Under the pieces are notes generated by a model. That model was not told the DNA's origin, made no database searches, and worked only from the letters and a program-made list of their open reading frames with translations. From Aurelia coerulea (taxonomy: Eukaryota; Cnidaria; Scyphozoa; Semaeostomeae; Ulmaridae): a stretch of DNA of 64,000 nt. Where the stretch lies: assembly GCA_039566865.1 (NCBI GenBank), contig CM076945.1, positions 315,001 to 379,000 of the forward strand, given 5' to 3'. Position 1 is the first letter of the stretch. Every line of letters starts with the position of its first letter. Positions 35,087 through 47,800 of this stretch are shown in pieces. The position numbers were made by a program, and so were the translations under genes.

Positions 35087-36402
35087 TGGTGGCATTATGA
35101 TGATTCATGATTAAATGACGGTAAAGATATCATTCGCAGAAACTAAATAGTCTTTTCGAGGCTAAATAATGCTTTTACATAGTCTTGGTCACGAATCGCT
35201 GAATAAACTACAATTTTAAATTTTCTCAATATATCAGATTTCATGTTGTTCATTCTCTTCACTGCAACTCCAACATTTTATTATTCTGTATTTACCCAGT
35301 TTGGAAAATGTTTGCAAAACCCAAAAATAGTTATTTTCTTAAATATAGCTGTTTAGTATTTAAACGAGTGTGATGGTATGCTTTTAGATATTCATTCCTA
35401 ACTGTACAATATATATCTCTGTTTGCTTGATAAATATTGCGTTATTACAATTAGTTAAATGTGAATAAAATATTCAATTTACTACAAAATGCTGTAAACT
35501 ATGAAAGAATTGATAAAATTGATTTAAAGAATGTTAAAGATGATCGCTTTCTGTATAATTACTATTGGCACGTTTGCTTCATAAAATAATTATGCTTGTG
35601 ATAACCAAGAAAAGACTTGAACATTTCAAACCTGTAATCAAACATTTTCTGTTCACATTAGCCTGTGAACATACCTGGGAACAGTCAACTCCCCTACCCG
35701 TCCAAAGACTATGTTCTAATTTGAATTGGCAAAAAAATGACAGGTTGAATAGTGACAATGTTGCTGCACAATAAATCTCAAAGCTTCGTCAAAATAATGT
35801 CTTGCCTTGGCTTCAAATCCTTGTCAAATGAAAAAGCATAATGAGACCAACTTGATTTTCGTTCAAAGTTGGCAAACGATTGCTTGTATATCTGCAATGG
35901 AGGTCGTCGATAGTTTTCTGCTAATCTCATCCTTAGGCTGTGATGATTGATTGATTAATCGATTGTCTGATCGGTATGCTCTTTGTGTCAATGATTGAAA
36001 TCCGTTTATTGAAAGCATGTAAAATTTGTTGTCGATAGAAGACCGTTATAAATAGTTTAAATATCAATGGTTGAATTGATTTAAGGGTTGTTATTGTTTT
36101 CATATTGTAACGTTGGAAATGGTTGTCAATGTTTTCTTTCACAATTTGAAGGTCATCGTTTCTGCTTGCATATTCTTCGATACAAGTTGAAGTAGTTGAT
36201 TAAGTTCACATAGCGTCAAGAAAAGCAAGATTGTCAAGGAAACAACAAAAACAAGAAAGATAAAAATTGAAATGTAGTCTCCAGGTGATTTCAACACACC
36301 CTTCATCTTGCTACGATTCTTCTCAAAAACTTCAAGACAGCTTGCTTAGCAAATTTATTTCGTGATGTTTGAAATATTTCGAAGTCAAAAGAAGTAAAAA
36401 AT

Positions 36403-36636
36403 GTGTCCTTTCGGAGAGAAACGTCGCGATGTGGATTTTTCACACAGAATTATCCAGCATTGCACAAATTCAATGTCCAAACAAATTCAATAGGAAAGCA
36501 ACGAGATGACCAAGGATATTTTCAAAATGAAAATGAATTTATGGGCACTGCATCTTCGTTAAGGATGGTCAAACAACAATATAAATTCCTGTTGGATGAA
36601 GCGTTTCATAATTCAGATTTTTCACACATGATCTAG
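36403..36636 (+). CDS. Hypothetical small frame, unknown
   Basis: A 77-codon frame beginning with GTG (no ATG at that position) with balanced composition, containing QRDDQGYFQNENEFMGTASS and LLDEAFHNSDFSH. A different frame has an ATG at 36401. There are no splice signals or homologous domain that I can name, and no intact neighbour. It may be part of an exon or chance. Low confidence. Confidence 0.12.
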   Translation: MSFRRETSRCGFFTQNYPALHKFNVQTNSIGKQRDDQGYFQNENEFMGTASSLRMVKQQYKFLLDEAFHNSDFSHMI

Positions 36637-36922
36637 TGAAAGACTTTGGTCCATGTCAACCAACCAACTGCAGAGAATCTGAGAAATAAACGCGAAGACT
36701 GAGTAAAATAGTCACATGGTTGTCTCAAAAATATTATTAACTGCTAAGCAGTTGCATGCATAACATTATTAAAAATTATTAGATAAATAATCTACATTGC
36801 AGAAAAATTTCTAACACCCTAATGCAATAAATAAACTAAATATGAATTCCTAAGCATACTAAATATTGCGTTTAAACTAATTTCAAATAAGCAAAGATAA
36901 TAATAAAAATGGCCACATTCTA

Positions 36923-37526
36923 CAGGGTGTCCCAAAAAAATTGTGCCCCGTTTGTCTGAAGATAGCGACAAAACGGCAAAAGATTCTCGCCAAACTTTTG
37001 CATAACGTTGCTCTTCAGATATTAAATTAAAGTTTGCTACCATCCCCATGAAAATCCGTTGACAATGATGGAGCTATAACCTTCAGGAGACCAAATTTGC
37101 CCGATCACTGAAGCCAGCGGTCGGCCATTTTGTCTTACTATTTTACAGCGATAAATAGCCATGGATTGAAAATGAAACAGCAGAGCAGCCTCAGTCCAAT
37201 GTGATAGCTCTCGTGAAAATTCCGATATCCTCGGAGAGTTCCACTATTTCTGACCTCACAAATATTATTTCTTACCTCACGTGAAGATACTTATCAGTGC
37301 AAAATAGTAAGACAAAATGGCCGACCGCTGGTTTCAATGATCGGGCAAATTTGGTCTTCTGAAGGTCATAGCTCCATCATTGTCAACGGATTTTTATGGG
37401 GATGGTTGCACACTTTAATTGAGTATCTGAAGAGCAACATCATGCAAATTTTGACGAGAATCTCTTGTCGTTTTGTTGCAATCTTCAGGCAAACGGGGCA
37501 TGGCACAATTATTTTGGGACACCCTG
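36923..37526. mobile_element. Tc1/mariner-like MITE with 220-bp inverted ends
   Basis: The termini CAGGGTGTCCCAAAA and its inverse begin inverted arms of roughly 220 bp each, including 'AAAATGGCCGACCGCTGG' and its near inverse. The element is flanked by TA on both sides (36921-36922 and 37527-37528), as for Tc1/mariner insertions. No transposase frame remains. Confidence 0.75.
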
Positions 37527-38122
37527 TATGAAAATGGTTTTGCCTGCTACATTATCAAGAATGCAATATCAAATTTATATCTTGTGCAAAACGTTAAAAA
37601 TTACAAGATGTCGCACATGTTTCACATATTACCCATAGTACACATCAATAAAAGAAGATCTGTGGTGTCCAGACCCTTTGGGCCTGCCGTCATTAAGGAA
37701 AATCTTATAGTTACCAAATACGCTTGAAAGAAGCAGAAAGCCAGCTGTTAATTTTTCAAAAACACTTCCATGTCTCAACAACAAAGCTCCTTAATAGACG
37801 ATTGCGCCAAAAAATGGTGGACAGGAATCTTTACCATGATGCTTTGCGTCACATTGAATCTCAATTGATTTTTGATGGTTGATTTCTTTAATATTGCAAA
37901 GGATCTTGGGGAAAAGTTTCTTGACGCCATCTTTAGCGCAGTTATTTATTGGTTTATCTTATTTCTTCGAAACAAAAGTTATCCGTTAAGCAAAAAGTAG
38001 TGATTAGCAAAACAAACGGACTTTGGAAGTGCTTGGACGAAGTATGCGAGACGTTGCAAAGGCAATGGTTGATAACTCTGGACACGGTATCTTTCATAAA
38101 CCAGATGCTTTCTTACTTGCAA

Positions 38123-41100
38123 TTATCCTCTTTTAGAGCGTTCAAGAATCAAATTTAATAAATCTTTCACATGACCTTTGAGATGACTTTCAATTTCTTT
38201 CGCCAATGAACAATTTGTAAGTTCTTTATACTTCTCCTCGATCTCCTTCAAATCAATCTGAAAATGGGATGACAAAATTACTTGATAACACTTGATGCAG
38301 ATGAATTCAGAGCCGCAATATGCCTTTGCAGCCAGCATGCTTTCTGAATACAACCTTCCGTGGTCTCTTTATTGTTACCATGGTCCACGAAAATGGCCGC
38401 CAGCAAAAATATGGCACGCGCAAGGTATGCTAGTTGCAGTGGCAAAGGCCTATTTAAGTACAGTATAACATTCAGGACGTGAAAAAGCAAGTTAAACATG
38501 AAGTCAAAACAAACAAAATGTCTGCATTCTGAGACAAAAAAACTCAGAAATGATACAATTTTCATCTTAACAGGCCCAAGAGGCAAAATTAAAGTTAAAA
38601 AAAACCTAATTCAGTTTTAATTTGATGTCCTTCCTAACTTGTTACTTTTCATCTCAAACGCATATTCAGGCTCTATAAAAGCCTGCCTCTGATATTAAGA
38701 ACTCAGCTTGCTGAAGAATTGACATGATAAAAAATTCAATCGATAAAGATACAAGGACTCACTGGATGTCGACCAATGATAATGAACGTTAATCGATCCT
38801 TGTTCAGTGGTTTCTTTGAAAATATTTCTTGTATTTGTTTAGCGAAATGTAATGGCGTATCTTCGACGATTCCAACTGCAGAAAAATGAAAAATTCTATA
38901 TATAGAACTAAAATGTCTTGAGATAACACTAAATGGTTTGTAAGCAAAAAATATCTTTTAAACGAAGAACAACAATTCAATTGAAGGTTACTTTTCAGTG
39001 TACCGTTTGAGCCGCTTTCGACAATTCATTGCACCAAGATCCCTTGATGGCCATGAATTATTCAAAATCTACTTGAAAGCCAAAAGACCGAAGTATCTTT
39101 TTGATTTTTCTTACGTTTTTATAATCACTGAAAATATAGGTAGATTCGACTTTACGAAAATCCTTGGTTGCGAAGGGCCGGAAAATGGGCCCAAAACATT
39201 TAATCAAATTGTAAGAAATCTCCTCATCGCATAGAACAACGCGCAAGAGCATTTCATCTCTCAGGAGTCAAAAGAAATAGATTTTCTACCAAATACTGAA
39301 GATTTTCAACCCTATGGAAATAAATGTGCAGACGATATTTCTGACCCGGGAAAAATTGTACTTTCTTTATTGTTCTGCACGAGAAGCTTCTTCATGATTT
39401 GTTGATTTAAATGTTTTAGGCCTTTCTCAGGCATTTTGCAACCGTGCTCATAAAAACATGAGTTCAATCTCTCGGTTATCAAGCAAAATTCGATTCATTC
39501 CAATCCATCAACCCTCCATCAAGTACTATAGTTTAAAAGAATAAATTATTGCATGCGTTATTACTAGTTCAGTCAACCTGCATCCTGCAGACAAACAAAG
39601 CTATGAGTAATTCAATAAGTAGAACAGAAAAACAAAAATTGAGAAAGATACCGAATTATTTTTAAAACAGCAAAGTTTGCGCTCTAATGGTTAAGCAGAT
39701 GCCAAAAAGGCAAGAAACGATCGTTTCAAATCTCGAATGGGATTGTGCTCACTAAATAAGGCACTATTTGAAGAAAAATCTCGGAAGAAAACATTTCCTT
39801 GCTAGATGTTGTCGAATTTAAAGAAAAGCACACCCTCGCTTTAAATGCTTTTTGCTGGTTGCGAAGAACATCGAGAAAGCAGTGACGTGCCCAAACATGA
39901 AAAAAGTCGTTTGAAGGTAAAATCCTAAACTTCTACCAAAGGAAAGTTATCAGTTTGGCTAGGCCTCGAAAAAATGGTTAAAAGAACATACCAATAGATT
40001 TGAGAATGACCTCGATTTCATCCTGATACTCGATTTCAATACTGTCTTTGATATCAAGGAAGAACTTTTCTTTAAACTGTTTAAAAATGGCAGCCAGTTG
40101 CGATTTGTTGTAGGGTTTAGCAGTCAAAACGTCAACAATCCCTTTTGCTCCTTGAGATAATTCCGTACATTCATCATCAATGGTATCCTCGTTCACTTCT
40201 TGTGATTCATCAGCACGTTGCAAAGATGCCAAGGCCATTATCATCGATTTTAAATCATCAGACATCTTATCATTCAAGGCATGAGAAACATCTTCCAAAT
40301 ATGATACCCGAAACTCTGCATGAAAAAGAGAAGGCTGATAAAAGCTTTTTGCAATAATCAAAACGATAAAGGAACGTTAGCCCAGCTCACTAGAACAGAA
40401 ATCTTATTAAATCAATCTTGTATCTATTGCGCAAAATGCTCAATTTCTAAAAAGTAGGCTACAAAAGATAAAATGCAAAAACTTTAATTGGTAGGAAGGG
40501 TGTGTGCAAAAGAACAAGGGGACGTCCCCGTAAAACGAGGATGAAGAACATCATGGAAAGGACAAAGTTAAACTTTGAGCAATGCATAAGAGGAGCTGAA
40601 GACCGTGACTACTGGAGAGGAATAACGACGAATCTTCCAGATGAAGCAGTCACCGAATGATGATGGAGGCTACAACATGGCTACAATGGCATGGGTAAAA
40701 AGGGATAAAATATCGTATGACATCCATCAATTAGCAGTTTCGACTACTACTAAACAGAATATCCTATTGCCGTTACGTACGTAACAAAACGGACATCTCG
40801 CAGTTAATTTGCTGCGACAACTCCATTCGGTACACCCCCGACTAAGTGCCCCAGTGAGAGGTCAGATATTCACCGGGGTCCTATTGACCGAAATATATGG
40901 TCCCGGGGGAGGTACATAACATATTTAGGGTACGGGTATGTGCCGCCCATATGGGTGGGTTTTTGGCCCAACATTCTCTAAACAAGGGTCCCTTTTTGGC
41001 AGATTTTCCATAAAGAAGAGTGGGGTTTCGTTGAAATTTGCAAAAAATGGTTAAAATGGGCAGTTTTCCGCCAAAATTCATCATAAAAGTGGGTACCAAA

Positions 41101-44100
41101 AGCAAGTTTCGGTAATTAGAAGAGGGTAGCTTTCTGAAAACCGGGCGGCAGACCCCCGCCCATCCTCAAGTCATGTACCCCCTCCCCCGGGTATATGGTC
41201 AAATTTTCACCGGGGGGTTCCAATTATGCAACGAGGACGGCATAATTATTGGCGGGGTACTGTTTCTACGATGAAATATTTTCTCCGGGGTACGCCAATT
41301 TGCAGCCGAGGTTTCACTTGTGAGGCATTTTATACCGGGGAGATTCACGTCTTGTCCGGGGACCTATTTTGCCAGCATTTTTTCACCGAGGAAATCACCG
41401 GGGTAGAATGTACCGGGGCACTTAGACGGGGGTGTTCCTGTTATGGTTTTTTATTATTATTATTATAACATTCTTTAAAGTTGGTTATTAAAAATAGCTC
41501 TACTTCAAGAACTAATAAAGACCAACTATTTACAAAAACAAAAATAAATTACAGTTCATGATAAGAAACGAAAATACCCTAAAATACCCTATTTACAAAT
41601 TTTGCAACGGCAAGTCTCTCCAATCCATTTTTTTATGCATGACTTAAAAGAACAGACGGAGGTGGCAATTTTTGTATCATTGGGCAGGGAATTCCATAAT
41701 ATGCTACCACGAAAAGATAAACTATCGTTGCCATAAGTAGTTGTTTTAGTTTGAGGCAACATCAACACATTCTTTGATCGTAGATTGTAATTATTGTCCT
41801 TTTCATGGAACATATCCCACAAAAAAGAAGGGTTTTGTTGTGTTAAACTGCTATAAACCTCGAGCATTAACTTTTGCAAGTTCTTTTGATGAATAGTGCA
41901 CTCCTTTCCTCTCTGCAACAACTCATCAAAAGAAGATATAAAATCGTTGAAGAGAATTCGAAGCGCTCTCTTATGGGTGCGATTGAGATCATTATTCGCA
42001 ACCTTTCCGCAAAACATCCATATCAACGGACAATAATTAAACTGAGACATTATGAATGAGTTGTACAGTAAAAGAGATTGTTTCTCATCTAAATAATTTG
42101 AGACTCTAGAGAAGGCACTGATCTTGTTGTTTGCTTTTTGACATAATTTTGCCACATGTTGGTCGAATTTTAGTCTCGAGTCTATGGTAATCCCCAATAA
42201 TCTAACACTACTGACAATATCAACAGATACATTTCCAATATCGAGAACAATATTATCATTTGTCTTCAAACCGAGTAGCATAACTTGGAATTTTGATGGA
42301 TTGGCTACCATTTGATTAGTTTTGAACCAAGAGATCGCTTGAGACATATCTTCTTCTAGGTTTGAAGCCACACTTTCAAAAGTGTCATCACAAGAAAAAA
42401 TGGTGTTATCATCAGCAAAATTGCACACCTCCGAATGTTCGACGATGTAGATGAAGTCATTGAGAAAAATATTGAATAGTAGTGGCCCTAGCACAGAGCC
42501 CTGGGGGACACCAGTTTTTGTTTGTAACCAGTCACTATATGTTGAGCCAACCTTTACTCTCTGCTTTCTATCTGAGAGGTAATTTGCTATCAATCTGAGA
42601 CCCTGCAGACCAAAACCATACGCATTCAATTTAGCAATAAGTAAATCATGAGGCATGCAGTCGAATGCTTTTGATAAGTCCATCAAAATCATACCAGCAA
42701 CACCTTTCTTATCTAATGTCTTGCGAATAGTTTCAATAAGTCGAATCAGGGCATGTTGTGCACTATGTCCTTTTCTATAAGCACATAATAGATTTGATAT
42801 CTTCGCAGTCACAAAAGAATTGATCTGTTTAGCTATCAAACGCTCAAAGACTTTGGACATCGCTGTTGCTACACTAATTGGTCTATAATTTACTTTACAG
42901 GTGGATTCAGAACTTTTGTATAACGATGATACATCGACGGCCTTAAGGGGGTCGGGGAACTCACTAGTGAATAGCATCGTGTTGAAATATTTAGTAATCT
43001 CGATGTGACACAATCCGGATATTAATTTAAGAATGTCAACTGAAATACATCCACTCGTTTTCTTCGAATTATCTAGCTGCCTAATTTCATTCCAAACATC
43101 ATTAGGGCTAACAGGATGAAACTCAAACGTCTCGTTATGTAAATTAGTTATTACAGTATATTCTGTAGCGAATCGAGTTTTCGCGATCAACCGAGACATT
43201 TGCGAGATGCCTATTTTGTTACGTATAGTACATAACAAAATTGTTATTTTGCAGTTAATTTTCACGAGAAATCCATTCCGTTATGTATCAATTATAATAA
43301 ACAAAGCATTACCTTGCTCATAAAACTTTTTAGCATCAGTCACATTTTCTGATGGCCAAGCTGTGAGAATATCGACCATTGTCTGATAATCATTGTTTTT
43401 GATACTTTGGTTCATCGATTGAGCAAGAAACTGCAACGTGTTTCTCATGAGATTTCGTAAAGCAACCTCATTTTCTCGATCTTCGTTGATGAAAATTTTC
43501 ACCAGTAGATTCTAAATGGAATGAATGTTTGAATGAATGTAAGTGCCATTTCTCTTGTAATTAATGGCAACGCAAAACAGTAAATTAGCAACCTCCCTCT
43601 TCTTTGGATGAACTACGCTTTGGCTAAATCTTCCTTGATAATTAGCTAATACAAGTAGATACAGTTTCATAGTTTCCCTATTTTCAATTTGCTTTTTAGC
43701 AGCTTTTCTCCTTCTTTCCTATCAACTTTTCTCCTCTTCCTTTCACTCCTTTTGCTTCTTCTGTCTGCTTCGTTTCTCATAAGCTTGAAGGTTTTTATGT
43801 GTGGTTTATTTAAATCAAAAAAGAAAGACTATTCACCCTCGTGACTTATACGATCAAATCCCAAGAATTGTACTCAGCTTTTAAGAAGTTATATCATAAA
43901 GATTCATACAGTATTTTGTAAAGCAAAATATACAGAAACATAAAAACCAACTACTGTATTTACCTCGTTATATCTTTCTTTGTATACTTCCTGCACTGAT
44001 TGTCGATAATCATATGAAATTGGCCCTAACATTTTGAGGAGTTCAACAACTTGAATATTGTGTGAATCATTGAGAATTTCATGAATAGAGTCAGCATCCT

Positions 44101-44668
44101 TTGAAGCTTGATCTGATGTTTCTTCCCTGTTTACAATGTTTTTCAGACTTTGAAGTGAGACAGAAGATTTTGTGAAGCTTTCTACAACAGTTTCTTTTTG
44201 TTCTTGTTGTGAATGGTTTTCACTTTGTTGTGGTATGTTGCTGTTATTGTTCTCAATTTCATCATCAGCATCATTTACAGTTTTACTTTCTTCTTTGATG
44301 TTGATGGACGTCACCTGATCCATGTCATTTTTGCCCTCCTTGTCTCCATTATCAGCTCCATGTGCTCCTTCCTACAGCATAACAAATCAAAGATAATCAT
44401 AGCATCTATGTTGAGTATAACCCTTGGCACTTGAAAAATAATTGACAATATAAAACAATGACAACAAAGCGAGAATGCTTGGGAGTGACAAACAGTAAAT
44501 CTTGATATCTGGTGAGATTTACCTGATAGGCAGGATATTCAACATTTTTGAGAGACTGTGCATTTCCGGGTGCATCAAGACTTATTGCATATAGGAATTA
44601 GTGTGATATCAAGTTGTATTTCTAAATATACTCACCACTGGTTGTGTCTTACTACCACCACAGCCCAT
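38123..44668 (-). CDS. Divergent annexin with N-terminal Met-Gly-Cys acylation motif, 6 exons
   Basis: Annexins are four-repeat helical proteins that normally bind acidic membranes through calcium. Exons (minus): 44636-44668, 43964-44371, 43313-43511, 39992-40315, 38763-38875, 38123-38257; all phases agree, giving 403 residues. Repeat 4 is clearest: DTPLHFAKQIQEIF then IIIGRHPIDLKEIEEKYKEL matches the family's NTPAYFAERLYKAM...SRSEIDLxDIKxEYKKxY. Repeats 1-3 keep the helix pattern (QEVYKERYNENLLVKIFINE; FYEQEFRVSYLEDVSHALND; LAAIFKQFKEKFFLDIKDSI). None has the calcium loop KGxGT: the sites read LNDSHN, IKNNDY, SQGAKG and SKKPLN. The N-terminus MGCGGSKTQPV fits myristoylation at Gly2 and palmitoylation at Cys3, as in annexin A13, and is followed by an acidic Asn/Gln-rich linker of about 80 residues. 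A LINE with an intact ORF sits in intron 3. Confidence 0.78.
40831..41434. mobile_element. Element with ACACCCCCGACTAAGTGCCCC ends, host to a nested MITE
   Basis: Left end ACACCCCCGACTAAGTGCCC and right end the near inverse of ACACCCCCGTCTAAGTGCCC. The interior repeats a 'CACCGGGG' block about eight times. The element is interrupted by the CCGGGGG/GTAC MITE at 40902-41191, which brings its own target duplication. It lies in the annexin gene's intron 3. Its own flanks show no convincing duplication. Confidence 0.5.
40902..41191. mobile_element. CCGGGGG/GTAC MITE, copy 3, nested, 8-bp target duplication
   Basis: Flanked by exact TATATGGT repeats (40894-40901 and 41192-41199). It is nearly collinear with copy 1 (20423-20668): GGTACATAACATATTTAGGG, GCCGCCCATATGGGTGGG, GGGCGGCAGACCCCCG and CCTCAAGTCATGTACCCCC all match. 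It inserted into the element spanning 40831-41434. Confidence 0.75.
41440..43300 (-). mobile_element. LINE copy D with uninterrupted RT ORF (558 codons)
   Basis: The minus-strand ORF 41589-43265 encodes a reverse transcriptase of the CR1/jockey-like non-LTR type. Motifs in order: YRPISVATAMSKVFERLIAK, MILMDLSKAFDCMPHDLLIA, TGVPQGSVLGPLLFNIFLND, the catalytic FADD in NFADDNTIF, then the tail seen in copies A, B, C and E, ending CRCKIC. The upstream endonuclease domain is missing, so the copy is 5'-truncated, yet there is no stop or frameshift in 558 codons, which suggests a young insertion. The 3' UTR ends in a TTATTA tract near 41,450-41,466. The 5' end lies within about 50 bp of the annexin exon 3 donor. 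Confidence 0.85.
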
Positions 44669-44849
44669 AATAATTTATCCCAAGTTGATTATGCCATTGC
44701 CACTAAGGAAGAGAAAATCATCAATCCAAAATTTACACCATTTTAAGAGGAATGGAAAGAAAGGCAATTTTCTTGATCAAATGAAAAATTTTCTTTACTT
44801 GCCATGAGATATTGACACTTGCAATTTTCCTTAAAATAGATTTGATTGG

Positions 44850-47800
44850 CTGCGCTTATTTTTGTCATAGAAAGTTGAATTTGATTTAATTCCCAAAATC
44901 AGTCGCACGGTCACAAACGATAGTGGCACGCTGGAAAACTTGTATGTTACACCGAATATCTTTGGTGTGGAATGACAGCAAGAACAATGGTAAAACAATA
45001 GGCCTATTGTCTTTAGAGAATTGAGGTGGCGTAAACCTTTGGTGTAGCAAAAACAAACTTTCCATTCTGGCAATAGGGGAGTCATTAACACTGAATTATT
45101 AGAACCTAAACCAAATAACCTTAATATTAACAGAGAACAGAGATTTTTTGCAGATAAAGAATCATTACTATTATTTGAAATTGCACTGAAATCAGAAACC
45201 AATAAACTGAAGTTAACTAATTTCACCAGCAACATTTTTAATGAAAGCCAACAAGCAATAGATGATGCCTTTAAAACATTAAAGGAAGTCATCATCACTA
45301 CTGCTGAACAAACATTAAATGCTAAAAAACATATTAAACGGAAAAATGATAGACCCAAAAAACAGCAGCAAAATAAAAAGAAATGGTTTAATGATGAATG
45401 TAGGAAACTAAAAAATAGATTGAACTCAGCCAAAAAGCTTGTCCAGGCAAACCCATTAGACCCAAATTCTAGGTTAAATTTTGTGCTTGTAAGAAGAGAG
45501 TACAAAAGATGCCTTAGAAAATCTGAAAAATCGTTCAGAAATTCATTAACAAACAAACTATTAGACCTAGAGGGCAAGGACCCCAAATCATTTTGGAAAA
45601 TAATAGATGACATGAGATCCTGGGGTAGTTATAAAAATGATCCAGGAGATTCCATTGAACCTTGCAAATGGGTTGATCATTTTAAAACTCTCTTTAGTGA
45701 TAACCAATGCCCTGTAAGCAAAGAAGCAACCAAAGTTAAGCTTACAGAACTAGAAAAACAGGTCAACTTTTGCCAATCTGACTATCGCATAAGCAACGAT
45801 GAAATTTTAGAAGGCATTAAAAAGCTCAAATTGAACAAATCACCTGGCCCTGATAAAGTACTAAGTGAGTTCATTATTCATGGAAAAGAAGTACTCATTG
45901 AACCCCTTTGCAAACTTTTCAACATGATATTTAGATCTGCTGTACAACCATCTGAATGGTCATTAAACTTCCTTCGCCCCATCCATAAGAAAGGTGCCAC
46001 ATCAAACCCTGATAATTACAGAGGCATCGCGGTTAACTCATGCTTTAGCAAACTATATAGTCTCGTTCTCTTAAAAAGACTTGAAACAGAAGTTTCCCTC
46101 AAGTGCCCTATTTCTGTTAACCAAATTGGGTTTCAAAAGGGAAAGCGAACAGCTGATCACACTTTTGTACTAAAAACACTGATTGATAAGGCAATTAGAA
46201 AACAAAAGAGAAAGCTCTACACAGTATTCATAGACTTTAGAAAGGCATATGACACGATTAATAGAAACCTCCTGCTTCTAAAACTGCAGGAGAAAAATGT
46301 CCAAGGATTCCTGTACAAAAATTTAAAGACGATATATGAAAATATAAGCTACTGCATAAAAACCCAAGGGGGGTTTTTGAACCCAACCCCTAGTGAAATT
46401 GGCCTTAGACAAGGATGCGTTTTGAGCCCATTGCTCTTCAACATCTATATTGATGACATAAAAAATATATTTACTGGAGATTGTGACCCAATTGACCTTG
46501 ATGGAACTTTTATTAATTATTATGTCAACTACATCTGAAGGCCTAAAAAGCTCCCTGGGAAAAATCGAAGAATTTTGTTCAAAATGGAAACTGACTATAA
46601 ACATTAACAAAAGCAAATGCTTAATATTCAATGCCCAAGGAAGACTTATAACAAAGGAAACATTTAAGATTGCAGGCGAAGACCTTGAATTCGCACAACA
46701 ATATTGTTACCTAGGAATAGACATCTCAGCAGGTGGAAGTTTCATGGCTGCTAAGAGGATCCTAAAAGAAAAGGGTATGAAAGCCCTCTACCCTATCATT
46801 GATACCATTTTCAAATTTAACCTTAAACCATCCAAGGCTTTATTCTTATTTAATCATCTAATCAAACCTATTATCACGTACGGGTCAGAAATACTTGCCC
46901 CATTTACCAAACATCAATTAGATACACTTAAAAAAGATAACGAAATGCTCAGCGAATACGCATTGAAATCAGAAGCTGAAAAGGTACATATAAAATTCTG
47001 TAAAATTACCCTAGGTTTGAAGCGAAACTGTCCGACATTAGCAGTGCTTGGGGAATTAGGCGAATTCCCTGTAACAATCTATATGTTGGCCACAATGATG
47101 AAATTCTGGCACAGAATCGCTACCCTAAATGATAACTCACTCATTCACCTTGCGTACAACGAAGTCAAAATGCTCCCGGAAGATAAAAATGATTGGTTAA
47201 ACTCTGTTAAGTTTATCCTGAAACTAATTGATATGGAACACATTTACACTAATGCAAATCAAATATCCAGTAATGTATTATTCAAAAAGACTCTCAAAAA
47301 ACTGAACGAAATTTTCAAGAGTCAATGGTATAAGAAAGTAAACCAATCGTCAATTAACAGCAAAAGTAACTCTAAACTACGAACTTATAAACTTTTCAAG
47401 AAGGAGCTCAGAGCGGAGACTTATCTAAACCTCCCCCAATTCAACTTCAGGAAGCTTATTGCCAAATTCCGATGCAGTGACCACCAACTCAGAATCGAAA
47501 CTGGCAGACACCAAAAACTAGAAGTATCAAAACGAACATGCGACATGTGTAAGTCTGGCAACGTGGAAAACGAAATTCATTTCCTGATTGAATGCGAAAT
47601 ATATCGCGACCTAAGACATACTTTCCTCGGACCTAATTTAAACAGGATGCTAACAGTGACACAAGTAGAGCACACATTCATTGATATATTGTCATCCCAA
47701 GATATCAGCAAGCAGAAAAACCTCGCACAATTCTTGCAACAAGCAGCAGAACTCAGAACAAAAACTCTAAACATGAAGCCATAAAATGTCCACTCGTAAA

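Larger units (their letters stand above)
34711..38122. other. Intergenic region between ZFYVE1 and the annexin gene
   Basis: The two genes converge, so this 3.4 kb carries both 3' UTRs. It holds a short MITE (34924-35086), a 604-bp TA-flanked MITE (36923-37526) and an unexplained 77-codon frame at 36403-36636. The rest is AT-rich sequence in which I see no gene. Confidence 0.5.

Noticed and set aside
40770..43290. Diverged ~65-bp direct repeats (near 40,770-40,830 and 43,215-43,285, sharing GCAGTTAATTT and CCATTC) as LTRs of a retroelement
   Set aside because: Too short and diverged, and the coding part between is a non-LTR RT with a microsatellite tail; no LTR-element hallmarks are present.
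44523..44582. An extra annexin exon with an open frame ending in a donor (APGNAQSLKNVEYPAYQ)
   Set aside because: Its only acceptor gives the wrong phase with the MGC exon, while direct splicing of 44636 to 44371 keeps phase 0. It could be an alternative exon but I cannot support it.
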